A stretch of DNA of 64,000 nucleotides from Conchocele bisecta (Eukaryota > Mollusca > Bivalvia > Lucinida > Thyasiridae), in contig CM055266.1 of the NCBI GenBank assembly GCA_029237695.1, forward strand, positions 115,461,370 through 115,525,369. The letters run 5' to 3'. The notes under the pieces are model-generated. The model saw only the letters and a program-made list of their open reading frames with translations. It did not search any database and was not told where the DNA came from. Positions 1-11,221 of this stretch are shown piece by piece. A program made the position numbers and the translations under genes. Each line of letters opens with the position of its first letter. The first letter of the stretch is position 1.

Positions 1-65
1 TGTATGTTTATTAAAGTAATAACATGTACAATGGAAAACATAAGTTTGAATACACTGCAGCTCCA

Positions 66-126
66 TTATAACGCGGTGGTCGGGGTCCAAGATATCAAAC
101 CGCGATCGAATCCGACCGCGTTATAA
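66..126. repeat. short inverted repeat
   Basis: A 12-bp arm TTATAACGCGGT near 66-77 is repeated in inverse orientation at 115-126, enclosing about 37 bp. This resembles the ends of small pogo/Tigger-like elements but there is no supporting internal sequence. The rest of 1-490 is AT-rich with no recognised gene. Confidence 0.45.
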
Positions 127-497
127 AATTTCGGGACATGCACGGGTACTGGTACTGCACGGGTTACTGGTATCATTCGCATTTCGGTTAACAACTATTG
201 CGGGAATTCCATTAGCAACGGACTCATATAAAATCATGTCATTTGAACAGAAGTTAAAGTATTTATTAATAATGCCTATGACATACAAACTTGTATGTAT
301 TAATGTATTAAACATACGAGTTATTTATAAAATCATGCTTCTTACGTTGTATAGTGCTCGCGATAGACAGACGCTTATTACAATGTATACCACTCGCGAT
401 CAACAGACGCTTAAACGGATTAATTGATAATAAATAATGCCTATGGTCACGTGTCCTGCCTATTCATGCGGTTGATACGTGCATAATCTCAAGATGT

Positions 498-606
498 GGG
501 GTCACGTGATCTATTGTTTACGCTGCAAGTCATATTGATGAATGAAATTTACTATTTAAGCGAGATTGCCTTGGGCTGCAGTGTAAACAATAGACCACGT
601 GATCCC
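498..606. repeat. foldback (MITE-like) with E-box arms
   Basis: Two arms of about 28 bp (about 498-526 and 577-606) are near-perfect inverted repeats, each carrying CACGTGATC and TATTGTTTAC, around a ~50-bp loop. One arm is seen again at about 9337-9365 next to unrelated sequence, so this is a dispersed element. No coding capacity. The 610-890 flank shows diverged CGGTCG-rich repeats only. Confidence 0.55.
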
Positions 607-894
607 ATACCCTGACCCAGATAATGCTGAAACACCAGTCTATTTATAGAACGCTAAATACACGTTTTATGGATTATAGCCACCGCTTATAGCCGTGTTT
701 CGAGCCGTGTTTTCATGGGCGCCGACGGTCGTTAAACGCATCGTATTTTGACGGAATGGGCCGTATTTATACGGTCGCTGGTCGCACAGACAGCAGGCGG
801 TCGTTCATTGCAAGTACGTTATTATGGGAAATTCGTCGGGCGGGATTCAAACCGGTCGCTTACAGCAGGTGGTCGTTTATTACAAGTGGTCGTT

Positions 895-1780
895 AGCACA
901 AGTTCGACTGTATGTGACCTTGACCCTGGGCTTGGCGGGGGCAGGACGAACGTGGATTTGGCACAGGGCGGTAGAGGACCATTAGAGCAACGCGTATATG
1001 AAATATGAAGTTGATCCGTGAATGGAAATAAAAATGATAAGATATTTACCTGAGCGTTAAAGTTTTTGAAGCACCAAGTATGTGACCTTGACCCTGGGAT
1101 TGATGGGGCAGGACGAACGTGGATTTGGCACAGGGCGGTAGAGGACCATTAGAGCAATGCGTATATGAAATATGAAGATGATCCATGAAAGAAAACAGAA
1201 AGTATAAGATATTTACCCGAGCGTTAAAGTTTTTGAAGCACTAAGTATGTGACCTTGACCCTGGGCTTGGCGGGGGCAGAACGAACGTGGATTTGGCACA
1301 GGGCGGTAGAGGACCATTAGAACAATGCGTATATGAAATATGAAGATGATCCGTGAAAGAAAACAGAAATTATAAGATATTTACCCGAGTGTTAAAGTTT
1401 TTGAAGCACCAAGTATGTAATCTTGACCCTGGGCTTGGTGGGGCAGGACGAATGTGGATTTGGCACAGGGCGGTAGAGGACCATTAGAGCAATGAGTATA
1501 TGAAATATGAAGCTGATCCGTGAAAGAAAACAGAAATTATAAGATATTAACACGAGCGTTAAATTTTTTGAAGCACCAAGTATGTGACCTTGACCCTGGG
1601 CTTGGCGGGGGCAGGACGAACGTCGATTTGGCACAGGGCGGTAGAGGACTATCCTAACCCTACCCAATAAGATCCCCGTACGCTTACAACAAGTACCCAT
1701 TCGTGTGTGCGGACGGACGGACGGATGGACGGATAAGAGTAACACTAAATGCCCCCTCCACTATCGTGGTGGGGCATAAA
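895..1780 (+). repeat. tandem array, ~167-bp monomer, with 3' hairpin
   Basis: Five monomers are marked by GTGACCTTGACCCTGGG-like cores at about 913, 1081, 1249, 1416 and 1583 (spacing 167-168 bp). The array ends in a GGAC microsatellite (about 1708-1732) and a hairpin ATGCCCCC..GGGGCAT at about 1749-1778, followed by AAAA. This layout (tandem core, microsatellite, terminal hairpin) matches bivalve pearl-type, Helentron-like non-autonomous elements. That family assignment is inference from architecture. Open frames here are chance. Confidence 0.8.
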
Positions 1781-1949
1781 AATATTCCAAAGTGTGTTCC
1801 GAGTTATGCTCTGGATACAAAATCAGAGCACGAAACAACAAAGGGAGATAAGTAAACAAGAATTCCGCGGAATCAGATGCCTCGCCTTGTCCCGCCTTGA
1901 CCTCGAGCCTGGGCCCGAAAGCAATTTTCACTGGCCCGAACATATTATA

Positions 1950-2013
1950 CAATTATTGACTAGTGAGCCATAGAATATCAGATTATATTCTATGGTTCAC
2001 TAGTCAATAATTG
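1950..2013. repeat. 29-bp-arm hairpin, copy 1
   Basis: Arms 1950-1978 and 1985-2013 pair except at one position, with the 6-nt loop CAGATT. A second copy lies at 7236-7299. The sequence just upstream (about 1790-1949) is a GGGAGATAA repeat plus an ACAAGAATTCCGCGGAAT block found again at 7080-7235. Confidence 0.85.
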
Positions 2014-2995
2014 TTTTATTATATGATAATAGTCTGTATATAGCACTTACGACCTTATGCTACTAGACAAAAATTGAAAAAGAATTTGGAAAAAAAAATG
2101 AAAAAAAAAATGTAAAAACAAAGTTTAAAAATTAAAAATAATAATGCTTGCTACTGGAGCCCAGAATTTTTTTTTAATAGTCCTATATTTATCTACATAT
2201 ATCTGCACAGGTCCACATAATGCCACAATATTTTCAACACAGTTTACGGAAATGTAATATACAAAAAAAAATAAAATAATAATGCTCGCTACTGGAGCCC
2301 AGAATGTTTGTTAATAGTCCTATATTTATCTACATATATCTGCACAGGTCCACATACTGCCACAATATTGTCAACACAGTTTACGGAAATGTAATAATGT
2401 ACCTGTATAAATTACCTGTAATAAGTTAGTGGTCAGTTAAAAAATTGAAAAAGAATGTAAAAAAAAAAATGGAAAAAAAAAATTAAATTTAAAAAAAATA
2501 AAAGAATAATGCTCCCTACTGGAGACCAGAATGTTTTTTAATAGTCCTATATTTATCTACATATCATATATACACAGGTCCACATATTGCCACAATATTT
2601 TAAACACAGTTTACGGAAATGTAATATAATCACCTGTAAGTGGTCAGTGGTCAGTTGCACATGCTAGCACATGCACAGGTGAATAGTCTGTATATAGCAC
2701 TTACGACCTTATGCTACTAGACAAAAATTGAAAAATAATTTGAAAAAAAAAAATGAAAAAAAAAAATGGAAAAAAAAAAATGAAAAAAAAAAAGAAAAAA
2801 AAAAAAAAATGGAAAAAAAAAGTTTAAAAATAATAATGCTTGCTACTGGAGCCCAGAATTTTTTTTTAATAGTCCTATATTCATCTACATATATCTGCAC
2901 AGGTCCACATAATGCCACAATATTTTCAATGTAATATCCAATGTAGTAATTTACTTGTATAAATTACCTGGTCAACAGTGGTCAAGCACTGGACA
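2014..2995 (+). repeat. AT-rich tandem repeats with A-runs, block 1
   Basis: Three to four diverged copies of a unit containing TAGTCTGTATATAGCAC, then GAAAAAAAAATG low-complexity runs, then TGCTTGCTACTGGAGCCCAG, a TTTATCTACATATATCTGC stretch and GTCCACATAATGCCACAATA. Lysine-rich and phenylalanine-rich open frames in this interval are products of the A-runs. The block recurs at 7300-7985. Confidence 0.75.
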
Positions 2996-3357
2996 TCTGC
3001 ACATGCTAGCCCATGCTAGCACATGGTTCTCCCAGTCTCTATTGTTCTCTCTACAGGTAAGGTGTACAGAGCACACGAGAAAAGGTGTACAGAGCAGACG
3101 AGAAAACAGGTCTTCATGCATTATTGTCCAGTTTGTACAGTGCGCAAAACAAAAAAGGGAGATAACTCAAAAATTAGCTACGCAAGAGTTGTCATTCTTG
3201 TGCGCGACACACCTCCGGGTCGTGGTCTATGCATGTGTGAAGTTTCATGAAAATATTCCAAAGGGTGTTCGAGTTATGCTCCGGACAAGAAGTGTCTGCG
3301 GCGGACGCGGCGCGCTGTCAAATCCATAGTATCCCCCGACGGAGTCCGGGGGATACA
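2996..3357 (+). repeat. GGGAGATAAC repeat monomer with terminal hairpin
   Basis: One monomer (about 3148-3290: AAAAAAGGGAGATAACTC, then GCAAGAGTTGTCATTCTTG, then GTGAAGTTTCATGAAAATAT, then GAGTTATGCTCCGGAC) is followed by CTGCGGCGGACGCGG and a terminal hairpin TATCCCCC..GGGGGATA (3330-3355). The same end occurs at about 8850-8874, where the CGGACG hexamer is expanded. Pearl-like architecture by inference. Confidence 0.75.
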
Positions 3358-4180
3358 ATGATCGGATACTGGTACCCAGTACTATGCAATAATCATAAAA
3401 GAGGTAATTTGCTACAGATATTGTACATAAAAGTGCAGATTCTGACAAGAGATTTTGTTACAAGCAGGTTCATTGGAATTTACAACATACATATTTAGGA
3501 CAATGAATCTGAAGTGTTGAAAGGTAATTAACAAATGCACAATTTGGACCTGGTCAGTTGAAATAAATTCTTGAATTGTGCAGCATCCCTACACAGTACC
3601 ACATGCAAGAAACGGTGATGCATGCATACCAGGAGACATACTCTGCCAAGGCATGGGACATCAATAATGTCTGCAGACTGAATGTATTCAAGTGCAAGAC
3701 AAATGGCATTGTGATTGATAAAAGGGCCCTTATATTTGTTGTGAGCATTGCAGCCCCAGGTCAGCCTGTGCATCAGCAGTCTGAGCAGGGCCCGTTTGTC
3801 ATACAGTTTATAAGGCACCAATATTGAAGCTATTGACTAGTGTGCACATACAATGTATACGGACAGTTGAACTGTGTGACATGGCAGATGATTAGGAGCT
3901 AAGACTCATCTAAAACCATCATCATGCCCTTGTTTTGTCTGCTGGCAGCTCAAATATAAAATCAATATGCGCAGCAGTGCACTGGTAAATGATGTCTGTG
4001 TTAAATCTTCACTCGGCAATGTAGTAAAACTCTTCACCCATTACAGGTGGATCTGTGAGTAACCGAGGGCATACGCGTACACGCACACGACCCCAAATAC
4101 ACAATTGACATGCACGTGTTAATATCTAGAAATTCATAAAGAAACCATTTCGGTAATCTATTTTAATCAGAAACAACAAT
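3358..4180. other. unassigned sequence
   Basis: No repeat family or gene is recognised. The interval about 3528-3827 is open on both strands (97 codons on minus, 83 on plus) but shows no motif known to me, no splice sites framing it convincingly and no family resemblance. It could be an old transposon or pseudogene fragment. Confidence 0.3.
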
Positions 4181-4920
4181 TTTGTGAATAAATATTGAAA
4201 GAGTGCCGAGGGTCACAATATACACCCGTCGAGGTGTAACCAGTATACAAGGGGGATAACTCCATAGAAAAATAAATCAGTGACATTGATGCGAATACCC
4301 ATCAGAAACAAAAATTTGAGAAAACAATGTTTACGCAAATTGAACAACAGTGTCGAAGGTCACAATATCGGGGAAAGTCGAGGCATGGCCAGTCAACAAG
4401 GAGATAACTCACTGAAAACCAATAGGGATCTTTCTCTTGCCATGACAAACATGTGTACCACCTTTGGTTATGATCCGTCAAGTAGGACTCAGTCAAGTAG
4501 GATACAGAGTTCGAAAATTTAATAACAAGAATTCCGCCATGGAAGCGGTGTCACGCCTGCCGAGGCATTTGACCGTAACATGATCATAGGCATGTGCTAA
4601 AGTAAGCATCACAAAACCGTCAGAGAAGTACATGCTAAAAACACGAAAAAGGTCAAGGTTGAAGAAACAAGTAACATTCATCTTCTGCAATGATTAAGAA
4701 ACTTGTACAAACCCTTTGATGCAAAAAAAAGGCAATGTGTTTCCGCAAAAATGTGAAGGTAAAAAAGGTCAAGTTCATGTTAATGGCAGCATGAGTGAAG
4801 TTCCAAATGCTCCCATATATCAAGTGTCCAAATATTGAAGCAAACCATCAAGTACTATTAAAGTTATACCATGATGAAGCAGCTTGTCCAACTTTATGAC
4901 GCAAAAGAAATGTGAATGTA
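4181..4920 (+). repeat. dispersed repeats (GTCGAAGGTCACAATAT and AACAAGAATTCCGCC families)
   Basis: Two diverged monomers near 4200-4500 contain GAAGGTCACAATAT and GGGGATAACTC-like cores plus AACATGT..TTTGGTTATGATCCGTCAAGTAG. A second family starts at about 4523 with AACAAGAATTCCGCC and carries AAGGTCAAGGTT-type segments. Related copies are at 20410-21530, 22350-22530, 23720-24240 and 37130-37480. Confidence 0.65.
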
Positions 4921-5376
4921 AACAAGAGGGCCATGATGGCCCTAATTCGCTCACCTGACTCCATGAACACCAGAGGAGAATGTGAGTTCATGTGTTTGAC
5001 CCCAATTTGACCCCACAGGGCCACGCCCATTTTTGACACTGGGGTCACCATTTTAACAACTTTGAAAGAGCATTGTACAGCGATCATTCCTACCAAGTTT
5101 CGTCAAAATGCGGCTAGCGGTTCATGAGAAGAAGATTTTTTAAGAATTATTTTTAGACGGTGGCCATCCATGTGATGACCTCCATTTTAACAAATCTGAA
5201 AAGGCTTCACCCATGGACCATAACTTTTGGCTACCATGGGCCAAGCAGTTCATGTGAAGAAGAATTTTGAAATCTCTAATAAAAGAACGACCGTTTGACA
5301 TTTCGGCGGCCATCTTGGATGACATAACAATCCGATTTCAACAAAAAATGTACCTGAGTGATCGCCTCCATTACGC
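4921..5376 (+). repeat. 443-bp-monomer element, single truncated copy
   Basis: Starts exactly at AACAAGAGGGCCATGATGG (5' hairpin GGGCCATGATGGCCC, then GCTCACCTGA), continues through about one monomer (TTTGACCCCAATTTGACCCC ... GGCGGCCATCTTGG) and breaks off near GTGATCGCCTCCATT. It lacks the 3' end seen at 13407 and 26610. The following 5377-5647 has a small AAACCCCC/GGGGGTTT hairpin (5406-5438) and otherwise nothing recognised. Confidence 0.8.
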
Positions 5377-5647
5377 AAACATTGTATTAGCGAGCCTACC
5401 TCACCAAACCCCCGGTTACCTATGTAAACAGGGGGTTTGATGAGGTTGCCGCGCAATAGGTATTGCGGTCAAATAGGTCACGATGCAGTGACTATTTTCA
5501 ATCAATAACTTATGTTGTAAGCGATTGTAATGTGTATTTTCAATATTTATATTATTAAAATGTATCATATCGGTACCCCTTTAAGTAATATTTGTATATT
5601 TTAAATGTAATGATGTTGTCATGAAACGCATGAATATAAGTATTAAC

Positions 5648-6015
5648 TAGAAATGGACGCTTGTCGACAAGCGCATGTGTATCCCCCTCCCCAGATACAC
5701 AAGTAGTTTGAAAAAAGGGTGTTCGAGTTATGCTCCGAAGACAAAATCAGTGACGGAAAAACAAAGGGAGATAACTAAAGAATTAGTGATGCAAGAGTTG
5801 TCATTCTTGCGGGACACACCTTTAGGGTCGTGGTCTATGCATGTGTGAAGTTTCATGAAAATATTCCAAAGGGTGTTCGAGTTATGCTCCAGACACGAAA
5901 TCAGTGCACGAAACAACAAAGGGAGATAACTAAGAAATTAACGACGCAAGAGTTGTCATTCTTACGTGCGACACACCTTTGGGTCGTCTTCTATGCATGT
6001 GTGAAGTTTAATAAA
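5648..6015 (+). repeat. 5' end of GGGAGATAAC element plus two monomers
   Basis: Begins ACTAGAAATGGAC followed by a perfect GCTTGTCGACAAGC hairpin and GTATCCCCC, which is complementary to the GGGGGATAC of the 3' ends at 3350 and 8870. Two ~150-bp monomers follow (AACAAAGGGAGATAACTAA at about 5762 and 5916). The 3' end is missing. Another 5' end (ACTAGAAAATGTG) abuts at about 6016. Confidence 0.7.
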
Positions 6016-7078
6016 CTAGAAAATGTGTTCATAGAACACGGATGTCCCACATATCGCTTTGATAATAAATGAGGCCAAATTGCAAGTCAAAATTTTCTTT
6101 TACCTGAGCGTTAAAGTTTTTGAAGCACCAAGTATGTGACCTTGACCCTGGGCTTGGCGGGGCAGGACAAACGTGGATTTGGCACAGGGCAGGGCCGGTT
6201 AGAGGACCATTAGAGCAATGCATATATGAAATATGAAGCTGATCCGTGAAAGAAAACAGAAATTATAAGATATTTACCTGAGCGTTAAAGTTTTTGAAGC
6301 ACTAAGTATATGATGTTAACCATGGCTTGGCGGGGGTGGGACGAACGTGGATTTGGCACAGGGCGGTAGAGGACCATTAGAGCAACGCATATATGAAATA
6401 TGAAGTTGATCCGTGAATGGAAAGAAAAATTATAAGATATTTACCTGAGCATTAAAGTTTTTGAAGCACCAAGTATGTGACCTTGACCCTGGGATTGGCG
6501 GGGGCAGGACGAACGTGATTTGGCACAGGGCGGTAGAGGACCATTAGAGCAATGCGTATATGAAATATGAAGATGATCCATGAAAGAAAACAGAAATTAT
6601 AAGATATTTACCCGAGCGTTAAAGTTTTTGAAGCACTAAGTATGTGACCTTGACCCTGGGCTTGGCGGGGGCAGGACGAACGTGGATTTGGCACAGGGCG
6701 GTAGACGACCATTAGAGCAACGCGTATATGAAATATGAAGTTGATCCGTGAATGGAAATAAAAATTATAAGATATTTACCTGAGCGTTAAAGTTTTTGAA
6801 GCACCAAGTATGTGACCTTGACCCTGGGATTGGTGGGGCAGGACGAACGTGGATTTGGCACAGGGCGGTAGAGGACCATTAGAGCAATGCGTATATGAAA
6901 TATGAAGATGATCCATGATCCATGAAAGAAAACAGAAAGTATAAGATATTTACCCAAGCGTTAATGTGTTTTTTGAAGCACTAAGTATGTGACCTTGACC
7001 CTGGGCTTGACGGGGGCAAGAACGAACGTGGATTTTGGCACAGGGCGGTAGAGGACCATTAGAGAGCAATGCGTATAT
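6016..7078 (+). repeat. tandem array, ~167-bp monomer, second block
   Basis: Six monomers with cores at about 6133, 6306, 6475, 6643, 6811 and 6988, the same family as 895-1745. The array is joined at 7079 to GTGTTCGAGTTATGCTCTGG, the same sequence that follows the first array after its 3' hairpin. This suggests a duplicated block with a different junction. No genes. Confidence 0.8.
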
Positions 7079-7235
7079 GCGTGTTCGAGTTATGCTCTGG
7101 ATACAAAATCAGAGCACGAAACAACAAAGGGAGATAAGTAAACAAGAATTCCGCGGAATCAGATGCCTCGCCTTGTCCCGCCTTGACCTCGAGCCTGGGC
7201 CCGAAAGCAATTTTCACTGGCCCGAACATATTATA

Positions 7236-7299
7236 CAATTATTGACAAGTGAACCATAGAATATCAGATTATATTCTATGGCTCACTAGTCAATAATTG
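7236..7299. repeat. 29-bp-arm hairpin, copy 2
   Basis: Arms 7236-7264 and 7271-7299 with the same CAGATT loop as 1950-2013. The single G/A difference between the arms is reversed relative to copy 1. Confidence 0.85.
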
Positions 7300-7985
7300 T
7301 TTTATTATATGATAATAGTCTGTATATAGCACTTACCACCTTATGCTACTAGACAAAAATTGAAAAAGAATTTGAAAAAAAAAATGAAAAAAAAAATGGA
7401 AAAAAAGTTTAAAAATTAAAAATAATAATGCTTGCTACTGGAGCCCAGAATTTTTTTGAATAGTCCTATATTTATCTACATATATCTGCACAGGTCCACA
7501 TAATGCCACAATATTTTCAACACAGTTTACGGAAATGTAATATAATCATTTACCTGTATAAATTACCTGTAAGTGGTCAGTGGTCAGTTGCACATGCTAG
7601 CACATGCACAGGTGAATAGTCTGTATATAGCACTTACGACCTTATGCTACTGGACAAAAATTGAAAAATAATTTGAAAAAAAAAATGAAAAAAAAAAAAA
7701 ATGGAAAAAAAAAGTTTAAAAATAACAATGCTTGCTACTGGAGCCCAGATTTTTTTCCAGTCAAATTGAAAAATAATTTGAAAAAAAAAATGAAAAAAAA
7801 TAATGAAAAAAAAAAAATTACAAAAAAAAGTTTAAAAATAATAATGCTTGCTATTGGAGACCAGATTTTTTTTTAATAGTCCTATATTTATCTACATATA
7901 TCTGCAGAGGTCCACATAATGCCACAATATTTTCAACACAGTACCCAATGTAGTGATTTACCTGTATAAATTACCTGGTCAGCAG
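7300..7985 (+). repeat. AT-rich tandem repeats with A-runs, block 2
   Basis: Same units as 2014-2995 (TAGTCTGTATATAGCAC, A-runs, CTTGCTACTGGAGCCCAG, GTCCACATAATGCC). Unit boundaries and A-run lengths differ between blocks. No coding sequence. Confidence 0.75.
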
Positions 7986-8789
7986 TGGTCAAGCACTGGA
8001 CATCTGCACATGCTAGCCCATGCTTAGCACATGGTTCTCCCAGTTTCTATTGTTCTCTCTACAGGTAAGGTGTACAGAGCACATGAGAAAAAAAGGTATA
8101 CAGAGCAGACGAGAAAACAGGTCTTCATGCATTATTGTCCAGTTTGTAGAGTGCGCAAAACAAAAAAGGGAGATAACTGAAAAATTAGCTACGCAAGAGT
8201 TGTCATTCTTGTGCGCGACACACCGGGTCGTGGTCTATGCATGTGTGAAGTTTCATGAAAATATTCCAAAGGGTGGTCGAGTTATGCTCCGGACAGGAAA
8301 TCGGTGAGCGAAAACAAAAAAGGGAGATAACTCAAAAATTAGCTATGCAAGAGTTGTCATTCTTGTGCACGACACACCTTCGGTTCGTGGTCTAATTGAA
8401 CGTGTTAAGTTTCATAAAAATATTCCAAAGGGTGGTCGAGTTATGGTCAATCAGTGCGCGAAACAAAAAAGGGAGATAACTAAAAAATTAGCTATGCAAG
8501 AGTTGTCATTCTTGTGCGCGACACACCTTCGGGTCGTGGTCTATGCATGTGTGAAGTTTCATGAAAATATTCCAAAGGGTGGTCGAGTTATGCTCCGGAC
8601 ACGAAATCAGTACGAGAAACAAAAAAGGGAGATAACTCAAAAATTAGCTATGCAAGAGTTGTCATTCTTGTGCGCGACACACCTTTGGGTTTGGGGTCGT
8701 GGTCTATGCATGTGAAGTTTCATGAAAATATTCCAAAGGGTGTTCGAGTTATGCTCCGGACAAGAAGTGTCTGCGGCGGACGCGGACGA

Positions 8790-8827
<38 letters not shown>

Positions 8828-8875
8828 CGCGCTGTCAAATCCATAGTATCCCCCGACGGAGTCCGGGGGATACAA
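7986..8875 (+). repeat. GGGAGATAAC tandem array with hexamer expansion and 3' hairpin
   Basis: Four monomers of about 145-155 bp (GGGAGATAACT at about 8167, 8322, 8472 and 8627) lead into a (CGGACG)n-type run at about 8771-8830 and the terminal hairpin TATCCCCC..GGGGGATA at about 8848-8873. The hexamer gives a spurious Ala-Asp repeat frame. Block 1 (2996-3357) has one monomer and only about two hexamers. Confidence 0.8.
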
Positions 8876-10015
8876 TTAATCCAGTTTATATTGAGGCAAA
8901 TCACACAGCCTAAAAACATAGTGCTGGAGTACAAACCATAGTATCGTATATTATTCATAAGTATATCACTATTAAACATTAATTACAATATGTATGCATA
9001 TTATTAAAACAGTAGATGCTACCGCTGTTTCGCTGTATGTGATATTTATAACAAAATATTTTTTTTATTCGTCCGCGTACGGATTTCTGTCACACAAAGC
9101 GCCATTTTCAGTTCATATTTTGACCTGTGAATATGAACCGGACTAAGTTTAAACAACGCTCGATTCCGTCCAATTCAGATTTCTCTGCAGAATGTTCAGA
9201 CTAACTACATATTAAGTAATGTTGCTAAATAAGTGTTAACGGCTGGAACATGGTTATCACTAAAAGGAAGAAACCAGTCGTATTATTGAAAAATAAGATT
9301 TACCCGAGACCTCATGGAGGCCGCCATTAATCCAGTGTAAACAATAGACCGTGTGATCCCATTTCCTGAGTAGCCCCCGCTTAGTGAAACGATGTGCTAA
9401 TCATGATATTATGTTCCCCAATAATTGGAAACGGTTTGAATTTCTCGGTAAAAACTACGAAAGTCATAAAAAAATAACGATGTATATTTAACATTGGATA
9501 CGCTTAAACGGTATTACTCTCTCATCGGATCGTCAGTTGTCGTCGACAGCGATTTAACGTACTGATCTGGTCTTAATTTATTGTCAACTTTCAACGCCAT
9601 TTACAGAATATATGGTTAATTTTGGAAATAAATAACGGCAAATTACGATGACGTCTGCTCTGAAATATCTGTCAACATGCGGACGTAATTTAAGGAAATC
9701 GATTATATTTTAAGGCTACATCTGTGACTAATTACGAATTTATGTATGGTCTTTGGCTACACCCGACACATTACACAGATCTAGTTGTAAATACACGTCG
9801 CTTTGTGTGGGGAAAAAATCGATAATGCGTAGTTGTGTGTGACGAGGTGTTGATCTGATGACACCACACAGCTGTGACCCTTAGGCAATGTTTTGAAATT
9901 GACGTGTCGTTTTGATGTGTGCCGCAACACCTCACTGTCGGAGACAACATGACAATTAACGATATACTCTCGATTATACACAGATCTATTAGACGGCTGG
10001 TTATTTAAAATAAAG
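8876..10015. other. unassigned sequence
   Basis: About 1.1 kb of AT-rich DNA. Apart from a single arm of the 498-606 foldback near 9337-9365, I see no repeat family, splice-bounded exon or RNA gene. Confidence 0.3.
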
Positions 10016-10019
10016 AGTA

Positions 10020-10245
10020 GTTCAGTACACCTTCGCCGATATTGTTTTTAGAAAATCAGTAATATTTTCCGGAAATAGTGTTGAAAAGTTGACAAAAATT
10101 CTATCACCGTATTTAGTTGTGTCGATATTGTTTTAAAAAATCAGTAATTTTTTTTCCGTAAATGGTGTTGAAAATTGACAAAATATTTAGCCGCATTTCT
10201 CCGATATTCGTTTAGAAAATCACCAATATTTTCTGTAAATGGTGT
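10020..10245 (+). repeat. three diverged tandem copies of an ~85-95-bp unit
   Basis: The unit GATATTGTTTTAAAAAATCAG .. TTTTCCGTAAATGGTGTTGA..TTGACAAAAT is present three times (about 10038, 10125, 10205) with substitutions and small indels. Confidence 0.65.
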
Positions 10246-10549
10246 TGACACAAAATGCAGCGTTCACGCGGAATTCAAATAAAATACAAAATAATAATTT
10301 AATAAATAGACGCCGATGGCTACTGTGTTTGCGGCCAGTGAATTCTGGTCGTGGTAGCCACAGGCGCAGTTCGAACAGTGTTGTGAGCAGATGGAGGACA
10401 ATAATTATTTCAAATTCATAAAAAAATAAAAAATGTTTGCTGTCCGAAAATTAATTAATTGTGACAGCCAAAAAAAATAGATTTTGGGACAGTAAAACAT
10501 TATATGGTATAGACAGTATAGACAGTTACCTCAAATTTAACTTAAAAAA

Positions 10550-10630
10550 CAGTAAACAAACTGTCTGTGTATATATTACTTAAACTTAAAACATCAGTAA
10601 CAAACTGTCTGTGTATATATTACTTAAAGA
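10550..10630 (+). repeat. tandem duplication of a ~44-bp unit
   Basis: AACAAACTGTCTGTGTATAT followed by TACTTAAA occurs twice (about 10556 and 10599). Local duplication with no coding meaning. Confidence 0.7.
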
Positions 10631-10764
10631 CAGACACTTTAATTGTTGGTAAGTTTCTATCAATTTATAGGTATTTTTATTAAAATCATAAAATTGTGAA
10701 AATATTAAAAAATATTAAAATCACAAAAATAATATATATGGAGAATTTTTTTTTATACCACGTC

Positions 10765-10853
10765 GAGGTTTGAACCCCCGACCCTTTCGGGAATCGGTAA
10801 TTAAATCATTGAAGTCGGCGACCTTAACCTCACGACTGTTGCGCCATTTATGA
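10765..10853 (-). repeat. tRNA-like (SINE-head-like) sequence
   Basis: On the minus strand TGGCGCAACAG fits an A-box (TRGYNNARNNG) and GGGTTCAAACC fits a B-box, about 60 bp apart, with a GGGTC..GACCC stretch between them. The acceptor and anticodon stems do not pair well, and an A/T-run follows the B-box side. More likely a decayed tRNA-derived SINE head than a working tRNA. Confidence 0.35.
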
Positions 10854-11221
10854 CAATCACGGTTATACAGAAGTGCTATCAGTATTACGCCACCATTTGA
10901 ACGTAATAATTAATAACTTATTTGCAACTCCATCTACAACAATACCGTTACAGAGATACGCTATTGAAACAACATGTATTAGTACCCATAACATAACAAA
11001 GTAATGTATCATTATATATCACAGGAGATAGCTTAAAACTATATATCCTAATCATAAACAGAACAATCCGCTTGGCTCGTATGAAAATAGTTCGCGTGAT
11101 ATTGATTATCTCCCTTGCCGAAAGTAGTTCAGTGATTTATTAATTCCAAATAAGACGTGTTTGCGTAATGTCCTTGATACCTTCGATTTGATATATAATA
11201 TCACCATATTCGGTCAGAAAT

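Noticed and set aside
2709..2934. Lysine-rich and phenylalanine-rich frames
   Set aside because: Products of A-runs in the AT-rich tandem block.
3528..3827. Coding exon on either strand
   Set aside because: Open on both strands but with no recognised family, and splice signals are not convincing; left as unassigned.
8722..8913. Asp-Ala repeat peptide
   Set aside because: Translation of the CGGACG hexamer expansion at a repeat 3' end.
10765..10853. Functional tRNA gene
   Set aside because: Acceptor and anticodon stems do not pair; kept only as a tRNA-like repeat.
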